DNA of 64,000 bases from Sinorhizobium psoraleae (GCF_013283645.1 NZ_JABEKV010000004.1:124001-188000); one strand, 5' to 3'. Shown: positions 1 to 9,550, numbered from the stretch's first letter. Program-made: numbers and translations. Notes: generated by a model not told the origin, from the letters alone.

Positions 1-140
1 TGAAGAAGGAGCAGTTCAACCTGCGCTTCCAGAAGGCAACAGGCCAGCTCGAGAAGTCTTCGCGTGTTAACGAGGTCCGCAAGGACATCGCACGCATCAA
101 AACAATTGCCCGCCAGAAGGCGGCAGAAGCCAAGGCCTAA
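1..140 (+). CDS. rpmC: 50S ribosomal protein L29, C-terminal part
   Basis: The reading frame enters from the left edge and ends at a TAA at 138-140. The visible 45 or so residues end in a Lys/Arg/Ala-rich helix containing [10 protein letters not shown], typical of the second helix of L29. L29 sits at the peptide exit tunnel of the large subunit and helps dock trigger factor and SRP. The next gene, rpsQ, begins 12 bp later, the usual rpmC-rpsQ order. The start codon lies outside the window. The identification rests on this motif plus synteny. Confidence 0.93.
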   Translation, partial: KKEQFNLRFQKATGQLEKSSRVNEVRKDIARIKTIARQKAAEAKA

Positions 141-152
141 GGACCAGAAAAT

Positions 153-389
153 ATGCCGAAACGCATTCTGCAGGGCACCGTCGTCAGCGACAAGAACGAC
201 AAGACCATCGTCGTCAGGGTCGAGCGCCGCTTTGCGCACCCGATCCTTCAGAAGACCGTCCGTCGTTCCAAGAAGTACAAGGCCCACGACGAAAACAACC
301 AGTACAAGGTCGGTGATGTCGTTTCCATTGAGGAATGCGCGCCGATCTCGAAGGATAAGCGCTGGACGGTGGTTTCCGCCCAGGCTTGA
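153..389 (+). CDS. rpsQ: 30S ribosomal protein S17
   Basis: This 78-residue protein opens [18 protein letters not shown] and contains the S17 signature [19 protein letters not shown], followed by [20 protein letters not shown]17 is an OB-fold primary binder of 16S rRNA needed early in 30S assembly. Length is normal for alphaproteobacteria. It lies 12 bp after rpmC in the S10/spc supercluster. A 178-nt spacer with two hairpins separates it from rplN, so this may be the end of an S10-type sub-operon. Confidence 0.98.
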   Translation: MPKRILQGTVVSDKNDKTIVVRVERRFAHPILQKTVRRSKKYKAHDENNQYKVGDVVSIEECAPISKDKRWTVVSAQA

Positions 390-406
390 TTTCTGCAGGT
401 TTTACC

Positions 407-490
407 CCCGAGACCCTTGCGTCTCGGGCAAATATCTGTATGAAGCACGCAATTAAAGCTGAGGAACGCTCGAGTCCGGGCGTTCTTTTG
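407..490 (+). other. two hairpins in the rpsQ-rplN spacer
   Basis: The 178-nt spacer holds no gene. It contains an 8-bp perfect stem, CCCGAGAC (407-414) with GTCTCGGG (421-428), loop CCTTGC. A second stem, GAACGC (464-469) with GCGTTC (480-485), runs straight into TTTT (486-489). The second resembles a weak intrinsic terminator or attenuator at the S10/spc boundary. Whether it terminates cannot be judged from sequence; polymerase must read through in part unless a separate promoter serves rplN. Confidence 0.4.
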
Positions 491-567
491 CTTTGAGATG
501 AGCAAAATAAGCCGGGCGAGGGGGTTTCGACCCAACCGGCCTGGTAACAACAAGAAGGCGACCTGAC

Positions 568-936
568 ATGATTCAGATGCAAACAAACCTCGACGTGGCG
601 GATAATTCCGGCGCACGTCGTGTCATGTGCATCAAGGTGCTGGGCGGCTCCAAGCGCAAGTATGCGTCGATCGGCGACATCATTGTCGTTTCGATCAAGG
701 AAGCCATTCCGCGCGGCCGCGTGAAGAAGGGTGACGTCATGAAGGCTGTTGTCGTTCGCACTGCGAAGGACATCCGCCGTCCGGATGGCAGCGTCATTCG
801 TTTCGACACCAACGCAGCCGTTCTTATCGATAACAAGAAAGAGCCGATCGGCACCCGTATCTTCGGACCGGTTCCGCGCGAACTTCGCGCCAAGAACCAC
901 ATGAAGATCATCTCGCTGGCTCCGGAAGTACTCTAA
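568..936 (+). CDS. rplN: 50S ribosomal protein L14
   Basis: This protein has 122 residues, exactly the family length, opening [18 protein letters not shown] with the L14 signature around [17 protein letters not shown]14 binds 23S rRNA beside L19 and forms intersubunit bridges B5 and B8; it is also the docking site of the silencing factor RsfS. The ATG is preceded by a purine-rich GAAGGCGACCTGAC region. It heads the spc-type gene run, with rplX 14 bp downstream. Confidence 0.98.
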   Translation: MIQMQTNLDVADNSGARRVMCIKVLGGSKRKYASIGDIIVVSIKEAIPRGRVKKGDVMKAVVVRTAKDIRRPDGSVIRFDTNAAVLIDNKKEPIGTRIFGPVPRELRAKNHMKIISLAPEVL

Positions 937-950
937 GGGAGCGTTGAGAG

Positions 951-1262
951 ATGCAGAAGATTCGCAAAGGCGACAAGGTTGTCGTTCTCACCGGTAAGGA
1001 CAAGGGCCGTACCGGCGAGGTAATTCAGGTCATGCCGAAGGAAGACCGGGCTGTCGTGCGTGGCGTCAACATGGTGAAGCGTCACCAGCGCCAGACCCAG
1101 AGCCAGGAAGCGGGCATCATCAACAAGGAAGCCCCGATCCATCTTTCGAACATCGCGGTCGCCGATCCGAAGGACGGCAAGCCGACCCGCGTCGGCTTCA
1201 AGATCGAAGGTGACAAGAAGGTCCGCGTGGCCAAGCGTTCGGGAGTAGTGATCGATGGCTAA
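951..1262 (+). CDS. rplX: 50S ribosomal protein L24
   Basis: This 103-residue protein starts [19 protein letters not shown], the KOW motif that defines L24, and has the conserved GVNMVKRHQ further on. L24 is one of the two proteins that initiate 50S assembly, binding domain I of 23S rRNA. Its last 8 bp overlap the rplE start (ATG at 1255), so translation is probably coupled. The upstream GGGAGCGTTGAG provides a ribosome-binding site. Confidence 0.98.
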   Translation: MQKIRKGDKVVVLTGKDKGRTGEVIQVMPKEDRAVVRGVNMVKRHQRQTQSQEAGIINKEAPIHLSNIAVADPKDGKPTRVGFKIEGDKKVRVAKRSGVVIDG

Positions 1263-1812
1263 GACCGCTTATGAGCCGCGGCTCAAGAAGGAATATGTAG
1301 AGCGCATCCGCAAGGCGATGCAGGAGAAGTTCTCCTACGTCAACGAAATGCAGATCCCGCGTCTCGACAAGATCGTTATCAACATGGGTGTTGGCGAAGC
1401 GACCGGCGATTCCAAGAAGCCGACCGTTGCAGCTGCCGACCTCGCTGCGATTGCTGGCCAGAAGCCGGTGATCACCCGCGCTCGCACTTCCATCGCTGGC
1501 TTCAAGCTGCGCGAAGGCATGCCGATTGGTGCCAAGGTTACCCTGCGCGGCGTTCGGATGTATGAGTTCCTGGATCGTCTCATCAACATCGCTCTTCCGC
1601 GTGTTCGAGACTTTCGTGGCCTCAATCCGAAGTCCTTCGATGGTCGTGGCAATTTCGCCATGGGCATCAAGGAGCACATTGTGTTCCCTGAGATCAACTA
1701 CGACAAGGTTGATCAGATGTGGGGCATGGACATCATCGTTTGCACGACGGCAACTAACGACGACGAAGCTCGCGCTCTGCTCGCAGAGTTCAACTTCCCG
1801 TTCCGTCAGTAG
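1255..1812 (+). CDS. rplE: 50S ribosomal protein L5
   Basis: The product has 185 residues. The L5 signature [17 protein letters not shown] is near residues 34-50, with the RNP-like [15 protein letters not shown] further on. L5 binds 5S rRNA and forms intersubunit bridge B1b. The start overlaps the end of rplX by 8 bp in another frame, a strong coupling arrangement. The N-terminal [14 protein letters not shown] extension is typical of rhizobial L5. Confidence 0.98.
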   Translation: MAKTAYEPRLKKEYVERIRKAMQEKFSYVNEMQIPRLDKIVINMGVGEATGDSKKPTVAAADLAAIAGQKPVITRARTSIAGFKLREGMPIGAKVTLRGVRMYEFLDRLINIALPRVRDFRGLNPKSFDGRGNFAMGIKEHIVFPEINYDKVDQMWGMDIIVCTTATNDDEARALLAEFNFPFRQ

Positions 1813-1846
1813 TCCGTAACGACAAGCGTAAAGAAGGATAACTGTT

Positions 1847-2152
1847 ATGGCGAAAACGAGCGCAGTTGAAAAGAACAAGCGCCGCCGCAAACTGGTTGCC
1901 GGACAAGCCGCTAAGCGTGCGGCCCTCAAGGCAATCATCATGAACCAGTCTCTGCCGATCGAAGAGCGGTTCAAGGCAACCCTCAAGCTGGCAGAACTGC
2001 CGCGTGATGGCTCCAAGACCCGCATCCGCAATCGCTGCGAAGTGACCGGCCGCCCGCGTGCCTACTATCGCAAACTTCGTATGTCGCGTATTGCGCTTCG
2101 CGAACTGGGCAACCTCGGCAAGGTGCCGGGCGTCGTCAAGTCGAGCTGGTAA
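1847..2152 (+). CDS. rpsN: 30S ribosomal protein S14
   Basis: This is a 101-residue, very basic protein with the S14 signature [20 protein letters not shown] near the C-terminus. It is the long form that lacks the CxxC pairs of the short zinc-binding paralogue: only one Cys is present in the motif, so it should not need zinc. S14 sits in the 30S head next to S10 and S19. A clear AAGGA precedes the ATG, and rpsH follows 12 bp later. Confidence 0.98.
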   Translation: MAKTSAVEKNKRRRKLVAGQAAKRAALKAIIMNQSLPIEERFKATLKLAELPRDGSKTRIRNRCEVTGRPRAYYRKLRMSRIALRELGNLGKVPGVVKSSW

Positions 2153-2164
2153 GGAGACGGGCAC

Positions 2165-2563
2165 ATGGCAATGACTGATCCCTTGGGCGATATGCTCACC
2201 CGTATCCGCAACGGCGCTGCTCGCCGCAAGTCCAGCGTTTCGACGCCGGCTTCCAAGCTTCGCGCACGCGTTCTGGATGTTCTTCAGGCTGAAGGCTACA
2301 TCCGCGGATACTCCGAAGTCGAATTCGGCAACGGCAAGTCCGAGCTGAACATCGAACTGAAATACTACGAAGGCTCGTCCGTGATCCGCGAGATCGCACG
2401 CGTCTCCAAGCCGGGCCGCCGGGTTTATGTCTCGGTCAAGTCCATTCCGCAGGTCGCGAACGGCCTCGGCATCACCATCCTTTCGACCCCGAAGGGCGTG
2501 ATGGCCGATCATCAGGCACGCGAACAGAATGTTGGTGGCGAGGTTCTTTGCTCGGTCTTCTAA
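2165..2563 (+). CDS. rpsH: 30S ribosomal protein S8
   Basis: This 132-residue protein opens [17 protein letters not shown] and carries the C-terminal signature [23 protein letters not shown]8 is a primary 16S rRNA binder of the central domain. In E. coli it represses the spc operon by binding its mRNA near L5; whether that holds here is not visible. AAGGAGACGGGCAC is a good ribosome-binding site before the ATG. Confidence 0.98.
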   Translation: MAMTDPLGDMLTRIRNGAARRKSSVSTPASKLRARVLDVLQAEGYIRGYSEVEFGNGKSELNIELKYYEGSSVIREIARVSKPGRRVYVSVKSIPQVANGLGITILSTPKGVMADHQAREQNVGGEVLCSVF

Positions 2564-2603
2564 GGCCGAGCAGGATCTCCATGGCGAACAGACAGGTATA
2601 AAA

Positions 2604-3137
2604 ATGTCTCGTATCGGTAAGAAACCCGTTCAAGTTCCGGCAGGCGTCACGGCTAGCGTTGATGGCCAGAAGGTAACGGCGAAGGGTCCGAAGGGCGAAC
2701 TGTTCTTCGTCGCAAACGACGAAGTTTCGGTGAAGCTCGAAAACAATGCGGTTCTCGTTCAGCCGCTCAATGAGAGCAAGGATGCTCGTTCGAAGTGGGG
2801 CATGTCCCGCACGATGATCGAGAACATCTTCAAGGGCGTGAAGGACGGTTACGAGCGCAAGCTCGAGATCAACGGCGTCGGTTACCGCGCGTCCATGCAG
2901 GGCAAGAACCTGCAGTTGGCGCTCGGTTTCAGCCACGACGTGGTCTACCAGACGCCGGAAGGCATCACGATCGCTGTTCCGAAGCCGACGGAAATCGTCG
3001 TCTCCGGCATCAACAAGCAGCAGGTCGGCCAGGTAGCTGCGGAAATCCGCGAATACCGTGGCCCCGAGCCCTACAAGGGCAAGGGTGTCAAGTATGCCGA
3101 AGAGCGGATTGTCCGCAAAGAAGGCAAGAAGAAGTAA
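2604..3137 (+). CDS. rplF: 50S ribosomal protein L6
   Basis: This is a 177-residue protein. An in-frame upstream start at 2529 would lie inside rpsH, so I take the ATG at 2604, which gives the family N-terminus [15 protein letters not shown]. Two L6 repeats are visible, ending with the signature [15 protein letters not shown]6 lies at the base of the L7/L12 stalk near the sarcin-ricin loop. rplR follows 12 bp downstream. Confidence 0.98.
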   Translation: MSRIGKKPVQVPAGVTASVDGQKVTAKGPKGELFFVANDEVSVKLENNAVLVQPLNESKDARSKWGMSRTMIENIFKGVKDGYERKLEINGVGYRASMQGKNLQLALGFSHDVVYQTPEGITIAVPKPTEIVVSGINKQQVGQVAAEIREYRGPEPYKGKGVKYAEERIVRKEGKKK

Positions 3138-3149
3138 GGATCACGCGAA

Positions 3150-3512
3150 ATGGCTAGCAGGAAAGATACTCTTGTGCGTCGCGCCAGCCGCGTGCGCCGT
3201 CAAATCAAGGCGGTCGCCAACGGCCGTCCGCGCCTGTCGGTTCATCGCTCGTCGAAGAACATCTACGCGCAGATCATCGATGATGTTGCCGGCAAGACCA
3301 TTGCCTCCGCATCGACCCTCGACACGGATCTGCGGTCTTCGCTGAAGACCGGCGCTGATACTGCGGCAGCTACGGCTGTCGGCAAGCTCCTTGCGGAGCG
3401 CGCATCCCAGGCGGGTGTCAAGGACGTTGTCTTTGACCGCGGCGCCTTCATCTACCACGGCCGCATCAAGGCGCTGGCCGAGGCAGCTCGCGAAGGCGGC
3501 CTGAACTTCTAA
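3150..3512 (+). CDS. rplR: 50S ribosomal protein L18
   Basis: This protein has 120 residues, a basic N-terminus ([20 protein letters not shown]) and the L18 core motifs [18 protein letters not shown] and [16 protein letters not shown]18 binds 5S rRNA together with L5 and carries it into the central protuberance. TAAGGA lies 9 bp before the ATG. The 135-nt gap that follows contains alternative hairpins, so expression of rpsE downstream may be uncoupled. Confidence 0.98.
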   Translation: MASRKDTLVRRASRVRRQIKAVANGRPRLSVHRSSKNIYAQIIDDVAGKTIASASTLDTDLRSSLKTGADTAAATAVGKLLAERASQAGVKDVVFDRGAFIYHGRIKALAEAAREGGLNF

Positions 3513-3518
3513 GGTTCA

Positions 3519-3552
3519 TCGCCCGGGCAGTCATGTCCGGGCGAAAGCCCGG
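3519..3552 (+). promoter_or_regulatory. mutually exclusive hairpins between rplR and rpsE
   Basis: The segment CCGGGC at 3537-3542 can pair in two ways. It can pair upstream, in an 8-bp stem 3519-3526 with 3537-3544. Or it can pair downstream with GCCCGG at 3547-3552, closing a GAAA tetraloop (3543-3546). The two structures cannot coexist, the geometry of an attenuator or a protein-responsive leader. No T tract follows either stem, so translational or processing control is more likely than termination. The function is inferred only. Confidence 0.4.
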
Positions 3553-3647
3553 CTTCGCAAATCTACCAGCCGCTTCGATTTCCAAGGAAGTGAGGCGGCT
3601 TTCGTCAATCTGCCGATTGCACCCGGAAAAGAAAAAGGAAGAGGACA

Positions 3648-4217
3648 ATGGCACAAGAAAAAAGAGGTTCTCGCGAAGATCGCCAGAGCCGCGAAGAGCG
3701 CGACAGCGAATTTGTCGATAAGCTCGTCGCAATCAACCGCGTCGCCAAGGTGGTGAAGGGCGGTCGTCGTTTCGGTTTCGCAGCCCTCGTCGTCGTTGGC
3801 GACCAGAAGGGCCGTGTTGGCTTCGGTCATGGCAAGGCGCGTGAAGTGCCGGAAGCCATCCGCAAGGCGACGGAAGCTGCAAAGCGCGACCTGATCTTCG
3901 TGCCCCTTCGTGGTGGCCGCACCCTGCATCACGACGTCCATGGCCGTCACGGCGCCGGCAAGGTGCTGCTGCGTTCGGCCAAGGCCGGTACCGGTATCAT
4001 CGCCGGTGGCCCGATGCGCGCCGTCTTTGAAACGCTCGGCGTTCACGACGTCGTCGCCAAGTCGACCGGTTCGTCGAACCCCTACAACATGGTTCGCGCG
4101 ACTTTCGACGCGCTCAAGAACCAGATGCACCCGAAGGACATCGCGGCACAGCGCGGCATGAAGTACGCCACGCTCCAGTCTCGTCGCGTTGCCGCCGGCG
4201 CTGCTTCCGAAGAATAA
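3648..4217 (+). CDS. rpsE: 30S ribosomal protein S5
   Basis: This 189-residue protein has a charged N-terminal extension, then the S5 double-stranded-RNA-binding signature around [20 protein letters not shown] and the fold-2 motif [16 protein letters not shown]5 binds helix 34/h1 of 16S rRNA and shapes decoding accuracy and mRNA entry. AGGAAGAGGACA precedes the ATG. rpmD follows 12 bp downstream, the standard order. Confidence 0.98.
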   Translation: MAQEKRGSREDRQSREERDSEFVDKLVAINRVAKVVKGGRRFGFAALVVVGDQKGRVGFGHGKAREVPEAIRKATEAAKRDLIFVPLRGGRTLHHDVHGRHGAGKVLLRSAKAGTGIIAGGPMRAVFETLGVHDVVAKSTGSSNPYNMVRATFDALKNQMHPKDIAAQRGMKYATLQSRRVAAGAASEE

Positions 4218-4229
4218 GGGAGCTGACAG

Positions 4230-4433
4230 ATGGCTAAGAAAGAAGTTGCCAAGAAGACGGTTACCGTCGAGCAGATCGGTAGCCCCATTCGCCGTCCGGC
4301 CGTACAGCGTCAGACGCTCATCGGCCTGGGCCTCAACAAGATGCACCGGGTTCGCACGCTGGAAGACACTCCGGCCGTTCGCGGCATGATCCGGGCCGTC
4401 CAGCACCTCGTTCGCGTTGTCGACGAGAAGTGA
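4230..4433 (+). CDS. rpmD: 50S ribosomal protein L30
   Basis: This 67-residue protein has the L30 core [19 protein letters not shown] then [15 protein letters not shown]. It is slightly longer than the E. coli protein because of a Lys-rich N-terminus ([10 protein letters not shown]), common in rhizobia. L30 binds domain II of 23S rRNA. GGGAGCTGACAG precedes the ATG, and rplO begins 13 bp after the stop. Confidence 0.97.
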   Translation: MAKKEVAKKTVTVEQIGSPIRRPAVQRQTLIGLGLNKMHRVRTLEDTPAVRGMIRAVQHLVRVVDEK

Positions 4434-4446
4434 GGGGGATCCAGAA

Positions 4447-4917
4447 ATGAAACTGAATGAAATCAAGGACAACGAAGGTTCGACGAAGAACCGCAAGCGT
4501 CTTGGTCGCGGTATCGGTTCCGGCTCCGGCAAGACCGGTGGCCGGGGTGTGAAGGGTCAGAAGGCTCGCTCGGGCGTTGCCATCAACGGCTTCGAAGGCG
4601 GCCAGATGCCCATCTACCGTCGCCTGCCGAAGCGCGGCTTCAACAACATCTTCGCTTCGGAGTTCGTCGTTGTGTCGCTCGCTCGCATCCAGGCAGCCGT
4701 CGACGCCAAGAAGCTCGACGCGTCGAAGACGGTCGATGCGGCTGCGCTCAAGGCTGCCGGCGTTATCCGTCGTGCCAAGGACGGCGTCCGCGTTCTGGCT
4801 GATGGTGAACTGAAGGCCAAGGTCTCGCTCGAAGTTGCCGGCGCTTCCAAGTCGGCGATCGAGAAGATCGAAAAGGCCGGTGGTTCGATCAAGCTGCTCG
4901 CAGCAGCCGCGGAATAA
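4447..4917 (+). CDS. rplO: 50S ribosomal protein L15
   Basis: I take the ATG at 4447 ([18 protein letters not shown]), giving 156 residues. A longer frame from 4417 would overlap rpmD without support. The Gly/Arg-rich N-terminal tail ([20 protein letters not shown]) that threads into 23S rRNA is diagnostic, as is [16 protein letters not shown]15 is a late 50S assembly protein. GAGGGGATCCAGAA supplies the ribosome-binding site. A terminator-like hairpin follows 12 bp after the stop. Confidence 0.98.
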   Translation: MKLNEIKDNEGSTKNRKRLGRGIGSGSGKTGGRGVKGQKARSGVAINGFEGGQMPIYRRLPKRGFNNIFASEFVVVSLARIQAAVDAKKLDASKTVDAAALKAAGVIRRAKDGVRVLADGELKAKVSLEVAGASKSAIEKIEKAGGSIKLLAAAAE

Positions 4918-4928
4918 TATGACTGATG

Positions 4929-4960
4929 AACCGCCCGGGTGCTTCACTCCGGGCGGTTTT
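4929..4960 (+). terminator. terminator-like hairpin between rplO and secY
   Basis: A perfect 10-bp stem, AACCGCCCGG (4929-4938) with CCGGGCGGTT (4949-4958), has a 10-nt loop and ends in TTTT (4957-4960). It has the form of an intrinsic terminator but lies inside the ribosomal gene run, 190 bp before secY. It probably lowers transcription of secY-adk relative to the ribosomal genes, or marks an operon end with a new secY promoter in 4961-5150. Confidence 0.75.
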
Positions 4961-5150
4961 GCTCCCATATGTGAGCCTCACGTTCGAAGCGGCGAATCGC
5001 TCGCCGCGGCGGACATAGCGGAAACCACGGTGAGGCATCCGATTGCAGCGACAATCGCCTCGCGTCCGGTTTTCCAAGACGAAAACTTACTCTTTCCGGA
5101 ACTGACCGGGTTTTCCCGCTGATTCCGAAATTTGGTACGCGGAGAATCGC

Positions 5151-6491
5151 ATGGCTTCTGCAGCGGAACAGCTCGCCTCGAACCTGAATTTTTCGACTTT
5201 CGCCAAGGCGGAAGATCTGAAAAAGCGCCTCTGGTTCACGCTTGGTGCGCTTCTGGTTTACCGTCTCGGCACCTATATCCCGCTGCCCGGCCTCAACCCG
5301 GAAGCGTTTGCGCAGGCCTTCCAGGGGCAGAGCGGCGGCATTCTCGGGCTCTTCAACATGTTTTCGGGCGGTGCAGTAGAGCGCATGGCGATCTTCGCGC
5401 TCGGCATCATGCCCTACATTTCCGCCTCGATCATCGTGCAGCTGATGACGTCGGTAGTTCCGGCGCTCGAGCAATTGAAGAAGGAAGGCGAGCAGGGCCG
5501 CAAGATCATCAACCAGTACACCCGCTACGGCACGGTGCTTCTTGGCGCGATGCAGGCGTATGGCATTGCCATCGGCCTTGAGAGCGGCAGTGGCCTAGTG
5601 GGCGATCCGGGTTGGTTCTTCCGGATCTCCACCGTGATTTCGCTTCTCGGCGGTACGATGTTCCTGATGTGGCTCGGTGAGCAGATCACTTCGCGCGGCA
5701 TCGGCAACGGCATCTCGCTTATCATCTTTGCCGGTATTGTCGCGGCGCTTCCGTCGGCGCTGGCCGGTACGCTCGAACTCGGCCGCACAGGCGCACTCTC
5801 GACCCCGCTCATTCTCGCGATCATCGTCATGGTCGTGGCTGTGATCGCACTGATCGTGTTCGTTGAGCGCGCGCAGCGTCGATTGCTGATCCAGTATCCG
5901 AAGCGTCAGGTGGGCAATCGGATGTTCCAGGGCGATACGTCGCACCTGCCGCTGAAGCTCAACACCTCGGGCGTCATTCCGGCGATCTTTGCTTCCTCGC
6001 TGCTGCTTCTGCCGGCGACGCTGGCTGGTTTCGCCAACACGGCGACGCTGCCCGGCTGGGCGACGGCGATCGTCACCGCGCTTGGCCATGGCCAGCCGCT
6101 CTATATGGTGCTCTACGGCGCGATGATTGCCTTCTTCGCCTTCTTCTACACCGCGATCGTGTTCAATCCGAAGGATACGGCGGACAATCTGAAGAAACAT
6201 GGCGGCTTTATTCCCGGCATTCGCCCGGGTGAGCGCACGGCCGAATACATCGATTTTGTGTTGACGCGCATCACGGTTATCGGTGCGATCTACCTGATCT
6301 TCGTATGCATCCTGCCTGAAATCCTCATCTCGCAGACCGGCGTGCCGTTCTACCTTGGTGGTACGTCGCTTTTGATTGTTGTCAGCGTGACCCTTGATAC
6401 GGTAGCACAGATCCAGGGTCACCTCATTGCTCAGCAATATGAGGGGCTGATCAAGAAGTCGAAGCTGCGCGGAGGAAAGAGGGGACGATGA
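5151..6491 (+). CDS. secY: preprotein translocase subunit SecY
   Basis: This 446-residue, strongly hydrophobic protein has ten predictable membrane segments. It carries SecY signatures: the plug/TM2 region around [17 protein letters not shown] and the TM4-5 region [20 protein letters not shown]. The cytoplasmic loop [19 protein letters not shown] is the ribosome and SecA contact. SecY forms the protein-conducting channel of the inner membrane with SecE and SecG. Its TGA overlaps the adk ATG by 4 bp (ATGA), so the two are translationally coupled. Confidence 0.99.
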   Translation: MASAAEQLASNLNFSTFAKAEDLKKRLWFTLGALLVYRLGTYIPLPGLNPEAFAQAFQGQSGGILGLFNMFSGGAVERMAIFALGIMPYISASIIVQLMTSVVPALEQLKKEGEQGRKIINQYTRYGTVLLGAMQAYGIAIGLESGSGLVGDPGWFFRISTVISLLGGTMFLMWLGEQITSRGIGNGISLIIFAGIVAALPSALAGTLELGRTGALSTPLILAIIVMVVAVIALIVFVERAQRRLLIQYPKRQVGNRMFQGDTSHLPLKLNTSGVIPAIFASSLLLLPATLAGFANTATLPGWATAIVTALGHGQPLYMVLYGAMIAFFAFFYTAIVFNPKDTADNLKKHGGFIPGIRPGERTAEYIDFVLTRITVIGAIYLIFVCILPEILISQTGVPFYLGGTSLLIVVSVTLDTVAQIQGHLIAQQYEGLIKKSKLRGGKRGR

Positions 6492-7066
6492 GACTGATTT
6501 TTTTGGGACCGCCGGGCGCTGGCAAAGGAACACAGGCCAAGCTTCTGACGGAGAGATACGGCATTCCGCAGCTTTCCACAGGCGACATGCTACGGGCGGC
6601 CGTGGCTCAGGCGACTGAAGTAGGCAAGCGGGCAAAGGCGGTCATGGATGCCGGCCAGCTCGTTTCCGACGAAATCGTCAATGAAATCGTCTCTGATCGT
6701 ATCGACGCGCCGGACTGCGCCAAGGGGTTCATCCTCGACGGTTATCCGCGCACCGTGCCGCAGGCCGTGGCGCTGGACCGGATGCTTGAAAGCAAGGGCC
6801 TGAAACTCGATGCCGTCATCGAGCTGAAAGTCGATGAGGCAGCTCTTGTGCGGCGGATGGAGAATCGCGTAGCGGAAACCGTCGCTGCGGGCGGAACCGT
6901 TCGCTCCGACGACAATCCGGAAGCCTTCAAGCGCCGCCTGACGGAATATCGCGAAAAGACGGCTCCGCTGTCGGAATACTATGCCGGTACAGGCCAGTTG
7001 AAGACTGTGGACGGCATGGCGGACGTGAATACCGTAACCGCCGAAATCGAGAAGATTCTGGCTTAG
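6488..7066 (+). CDS. adk: adenylate kinase
   Basis: This 192-residue enzyme catalyses ATP + AMP to 2 ADP in the cytoplasm. The P-loop [11 protein letters not shown] is at residues 7-17, the AMP-binding motif [12 protein letters not shown] follows, and the signature FILDGYPRT is present. The LID is the short form without the four zinc-binding cysteines, usual for alphaproteobacteria. The ATG overlaps the secY stop (ATGA). The secY-adk pair is conserved widely. Confidence 0.98.
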   Translation: MRLIFLGPPGAGKGTQAKLLTERYGIPQLSTGDMLRAAVAQATEVGKRAKAVMDAGQLVSDEIVNEIVSDRIDAPDCAKGFILDGYPRTVPQAVALDRMLESKGLKLDAVIELKVDEAALVRRMENRVAETVAAGGTVRSDDNPEAFKRRLTEYREKTAPLSEYYAGTGQLKTVDGMADVNTVTAEIEKILA

Positions 7067-7299
7067 ACATTCGTCTTTGCCAAAATGGAACCACCGGGGG
7101 AGTTGACTTTTCCGGCCGATTCCTCCAAAGACAGCGTCAACTCGCGACATGAGAAGCGATCGGCGCGGTCTTCAAAGCAATGAAGTCCGGGTACGGTCGT
7201 TTTTGACGTGTCTCGAACCTCAATTAACGTGCGGCTCTTCGAGGTCGCGTAACGAAGCACCTATTGCCGGATGGCAACTGGAACGCAAGGAGAATAGAC

Positions 7300-7668
7300 G
7301 TGGCACGTATCGCTGGCGTCAACATCCCGACCGCAAAGCGCGTCGTCATCGCGCTGACGTATATTCACGGGATCGGCACGAAATTCGCACAGGAAATCAT
7401 CGAGAAGGTCGGCATTCCGGCTGATCGCCGCGTGCATCAGTTGACGGATGCTGAAGTCCTTCAGATCCGTGAAACGATCGACCGGGACTACCAGGTCGAG
7501 GGCGATCTGCGTCGCGAAACCTCGATGAACATCAAGCGCCTGATGGATCTCGGCTGCTACCGTGGCCTTCGCCATCGTCGCGGTCTGCCGGTGCGCGGTC
7601 AGCGCACGCACACCAACGCCCGCACCCGCAAGGGTCCGGCAAAGGCGATCGCCGGCAAGAAGAAGTAA
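7300..7668 (+). CDS. rpsM: 30S ribosomal protein S13
   Basis: I choose the GTG at 7300, giving 122 residues with the family N-terminus [19 protein letters not shown]. It has AAGGAGAATAGAC upstream, an almost ideal ribosome-binding site. An in-frame ATG at 7264 would add 12 unrelated residues. The C-terminal signature [15 protein letters not shown] is present. S13 contacts the P-site tRNA and bridges to L5. A strong terminator-like hairpin lies 20 bp after the stop. Confidence 0.97.
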   Translation: MARIAGVNIPTAKRVVIALTYIHGIGTKFAQEIIEKVGIPADRRVHQLTDAEVLQIRETIDRDYQVEGDLRRETSMNIKRLMDLGCYRGLRHRRGLPVRGQRTHTNARTRKGPAKAIAGKKK

Positions 7669-7688
7669 TTTCCCGAAAAGGGAAGGCG

Positions 7689-7719
7689 GGAGGCTGGCGT
7701 CGTGCGCCGGCCTCCTTTT
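7689..7719 (+). terminator. terminator-like hairpin between rpsM and rpsK
   Basis: An 11-bp stem, GGAGGCTGGCG (7689-7699) with CGCCGGCCTCC (7705-7715), has one G-T pair and a 5-nt loop and is followed by TTTT (7716-7719). It is a good intrinsic-terminator shape inside the alpha operon. The remaining 180 nt before rpsK contain no gene. Partial termination or a separate rpsK promoter is likely; I do not see a clear promoter. Confidence 0.7.
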
Positions 7720-7897
7720 GCAGTTTGGAAGGGCGATCTGCCCGACCGTCGCGGACCGGTATCGGTGTCGCGAAAAATCCGTCGAGCCGGCGCGCCGGTT
7801 CGGCAAGAAGTGAAGATGCAGGGCAGGGGACGAACAATCCTTTTCCCGGTGGAGCCGCTGGAATTACGGCGGTGCAGAGATCTAAGAAAGGGATCCA

Positions 7898-8287
7898 ATG
7901 GCCAAGGAAGCCACCCGCGTTCGCCGCCGCGAGCGCAAGAACATCACGTCTGGCGTCGCACACGTCAATTCGTCGTTCAACAACACGATGATCACCATCA
8001 CCGACGCACAGGGCAATGCAATTGCCTGGTCGTCCGCCGGTGCAAAGGGTTTCAAGGGTTCACGTAAGTCGACCCCGTTTGCCGCCCAGATCGCCGCTGA
8101 AGACTGCGCCAAGAAGGCTCAGGAGCACGGCATGAAGTCGCTGGAAGTGGAAGTTTGCGGTCCGGGTTCGGGTCGTGAGTCTGCACTTCGCGCGCTCCAG
8201 GCTGCGGGCTTCATGATCACGTCGATCCGCGATGTGACCCCGATCCCGCACAACGGCTGCCGCCCGCGCAAGAAGCGCCGCGTCTGA
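7898..8287 (+). CDS. rpsK: 30S ribosomal protein S11
   Basis: This protein has 129 residues. The S11 signatures are [19 protein letters not shown] in the N-terminal half and [18 protein letters not shown] at the C-terminus. S11 forms part of the 30S platform near the anti-Shine-Dalgarno region. The Asn in HNGCRPPK-like contexts is a known isoaspartate-prone site in this family. AGAAAGGGATCCA precedes the ATG. Confidence 0.98.
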
Positions 8288-8393
8288 TCATATGCATTCA
8301 ACATCCCGGTGAGGGCGGCGCTCAGGCGCTCTCCCGGACTTCGGGGCTCGGTTGTCACGATTGGATGGTGGCAACGAACGGAAGGCAGAAAAC

Positions 8394-9404
8394 ATGATCC
8401 AGAAAAATTGGCAGGAATTGATCAAGCCGAACAAGGTGGAGTTCGCCTCCTCCGGCCGCACCAAGGCAACGTTGGTCGCGGAGCCGCTTGAGCGCGGCTT
8501 TGGCCTGACGCTTGGCAACGCGCTTCGCCGCGTGCTTCTGTCGTCGCTGCGCGGTGCTGCTGTTACCGCGGTGCAGATCGACGGCGTGCTGCACGAGTTC
8601 TCCTCGATCCCGGGCGTCCGGGAAGATGTGACCGACATCGTGCTCAACATCAAGGAAATCGCCATCAAGATGGATGGCGACGACGCAAAGCGCATGGTCG
8701 TGCGCAAGCAGGGCCCGGGCGTCGTGACGGCCGGTGATATCCAGACGGTTGGCGACATCGAAATCCTCAACCCGAACCATGTGATCTGCACCCTCGACGA
8801 GGGCGCGGAAATCCGCATGGAGTTCACCGTAAACAACGGCAAGGGCTACGTGCCGGCTGACCGCAACCGCTCGGAAGATGCGCCGATTGGGCTCATTCCG
8901 GTCGACAGCCTGTACTCTCCGGTCAAGAAGGTCTCTTACAAGGTGGAAAACACCCGTGAAGGCCAGGTTCTCGACTATGACAAGCTGACGATGTCCATCG
9001 AAACCGATGGCTCTGTCACCGGTGAAGATGCGATCGCCTTTGCGGCGCGCATCCTTCAGGACCAACTGTCGGTCTTCGTCAACTTCGAAGAGCCGCATAA
9101 GGAAGCAGAGGAAGAGGCAGTCACCGAACTCGCCTTCAACCCGGCGCTTCTCAAGAAGGTCGACGAGCTGGAGCTCTCCGTCCGTTCGGCCAACTGCCTG
9201 AAGAACGACAACATCGTCTATATCGGCGACCTCATTCAGAAGACCGAAGCAGAAATGCTCCGCACACCGAATTTTGGTCGCAAGTCGCTCAACGAAATCA
9301 AGGAAGTTCTCGCTTCCATGGGCCTGCACCTCGGCATGGAAGTGCCGTCCTGGCCGCCTGAGAACATCGAAGATCTCGCCAAGCGTTACGAAGACCAATA
9401 CTAA
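8394..9404 (+). CDS. rpoA: RNA polymerase subunit alpha
   Basis: This 336-residue protein starts at the ATG at 8394 ([17 protein letters not shown]); the longer frame from 8352 lacks support. The N-terminal assembly domain contains [19 protein letters not shown], the beta-binding signature. The C-terminal domain, from about residue 255, has [13 protein letters not shown] and [12 protein letters not shown], the UP-element and activator contact helix-hairpin-helix. It seeds RNA polymerase assembly as a dimer. The stop codon sits inside a stable hairpin (9402-9443). Confidence 0.99.
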   Translation: MIQKNWQELIKPNKVEFASSGRTKATLVAEPLERGFGLTLGNALRRVLLSSLRGAAVTAVQIDGVLHEFSSIPGVREDVTDIVLNIKEIAIKMDGDDAKRMVVRKQGPGVVTAGDIQTVGDIEILNPNHVICTLDEGAEIRMEFTVNNGKGYVPADRNRSEDAPIGLIPVDSLYSPVKKVSYKVENTREGQVLDYDKLTMSIETDGSVTGEDAIAFAARILQDQLSVFVNFEEPHKEAEEEAVTELAFNPALLKKVDELELSVRSANCLKNDNIVYIGDLIQKTEAEMLRTPNFGRKSLNEIKEVLASMGLHLGMEVPSWPPENIEDLAKRYEDQY

Positions 9405-9443
9405 GGCCGCACGCGTTCGAGAGAACGCGTAAAGCTGGCCTTA
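9402..9443 (+). other. nested hairpin over the rpoA stop codon
   Basis: The outer stem TAAGGCC (9402-9408) pairs with GGCCTTA (9437-9443). The inner stem ACGCGTTC (9411-9418) pairs with GAACGCGT (9423-9430) and is closed by a GAGA tetraloop of the GNRA type. Both stems are perfect. No T tract follows, so it is unlikely to be a terminator. A role in mRNA processing, 3-prime stability or rplQ regulation is possible but unproven. Confidence 0.55.
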
Positions 9444-9550
9444 GAAAGTTAAACTGCGTATATGTCTCATCGCTTCAAGCCTTCGGCTCTCAGCGGAATA
9501 TACGCCCCATTAGACTGCGGGCGGATGCCTGCAAGTAAAGGAGAATAGCC

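Noticed and set aside
463-487. GGAAC-N18-TT as a stress promoter before rplN
   Set aside because: The -10 part lacks the GTT of the consensus, the site coincides with a hairpin inside the ribosomal operon, and GGAAC alone occurs by chance about every kilobase.
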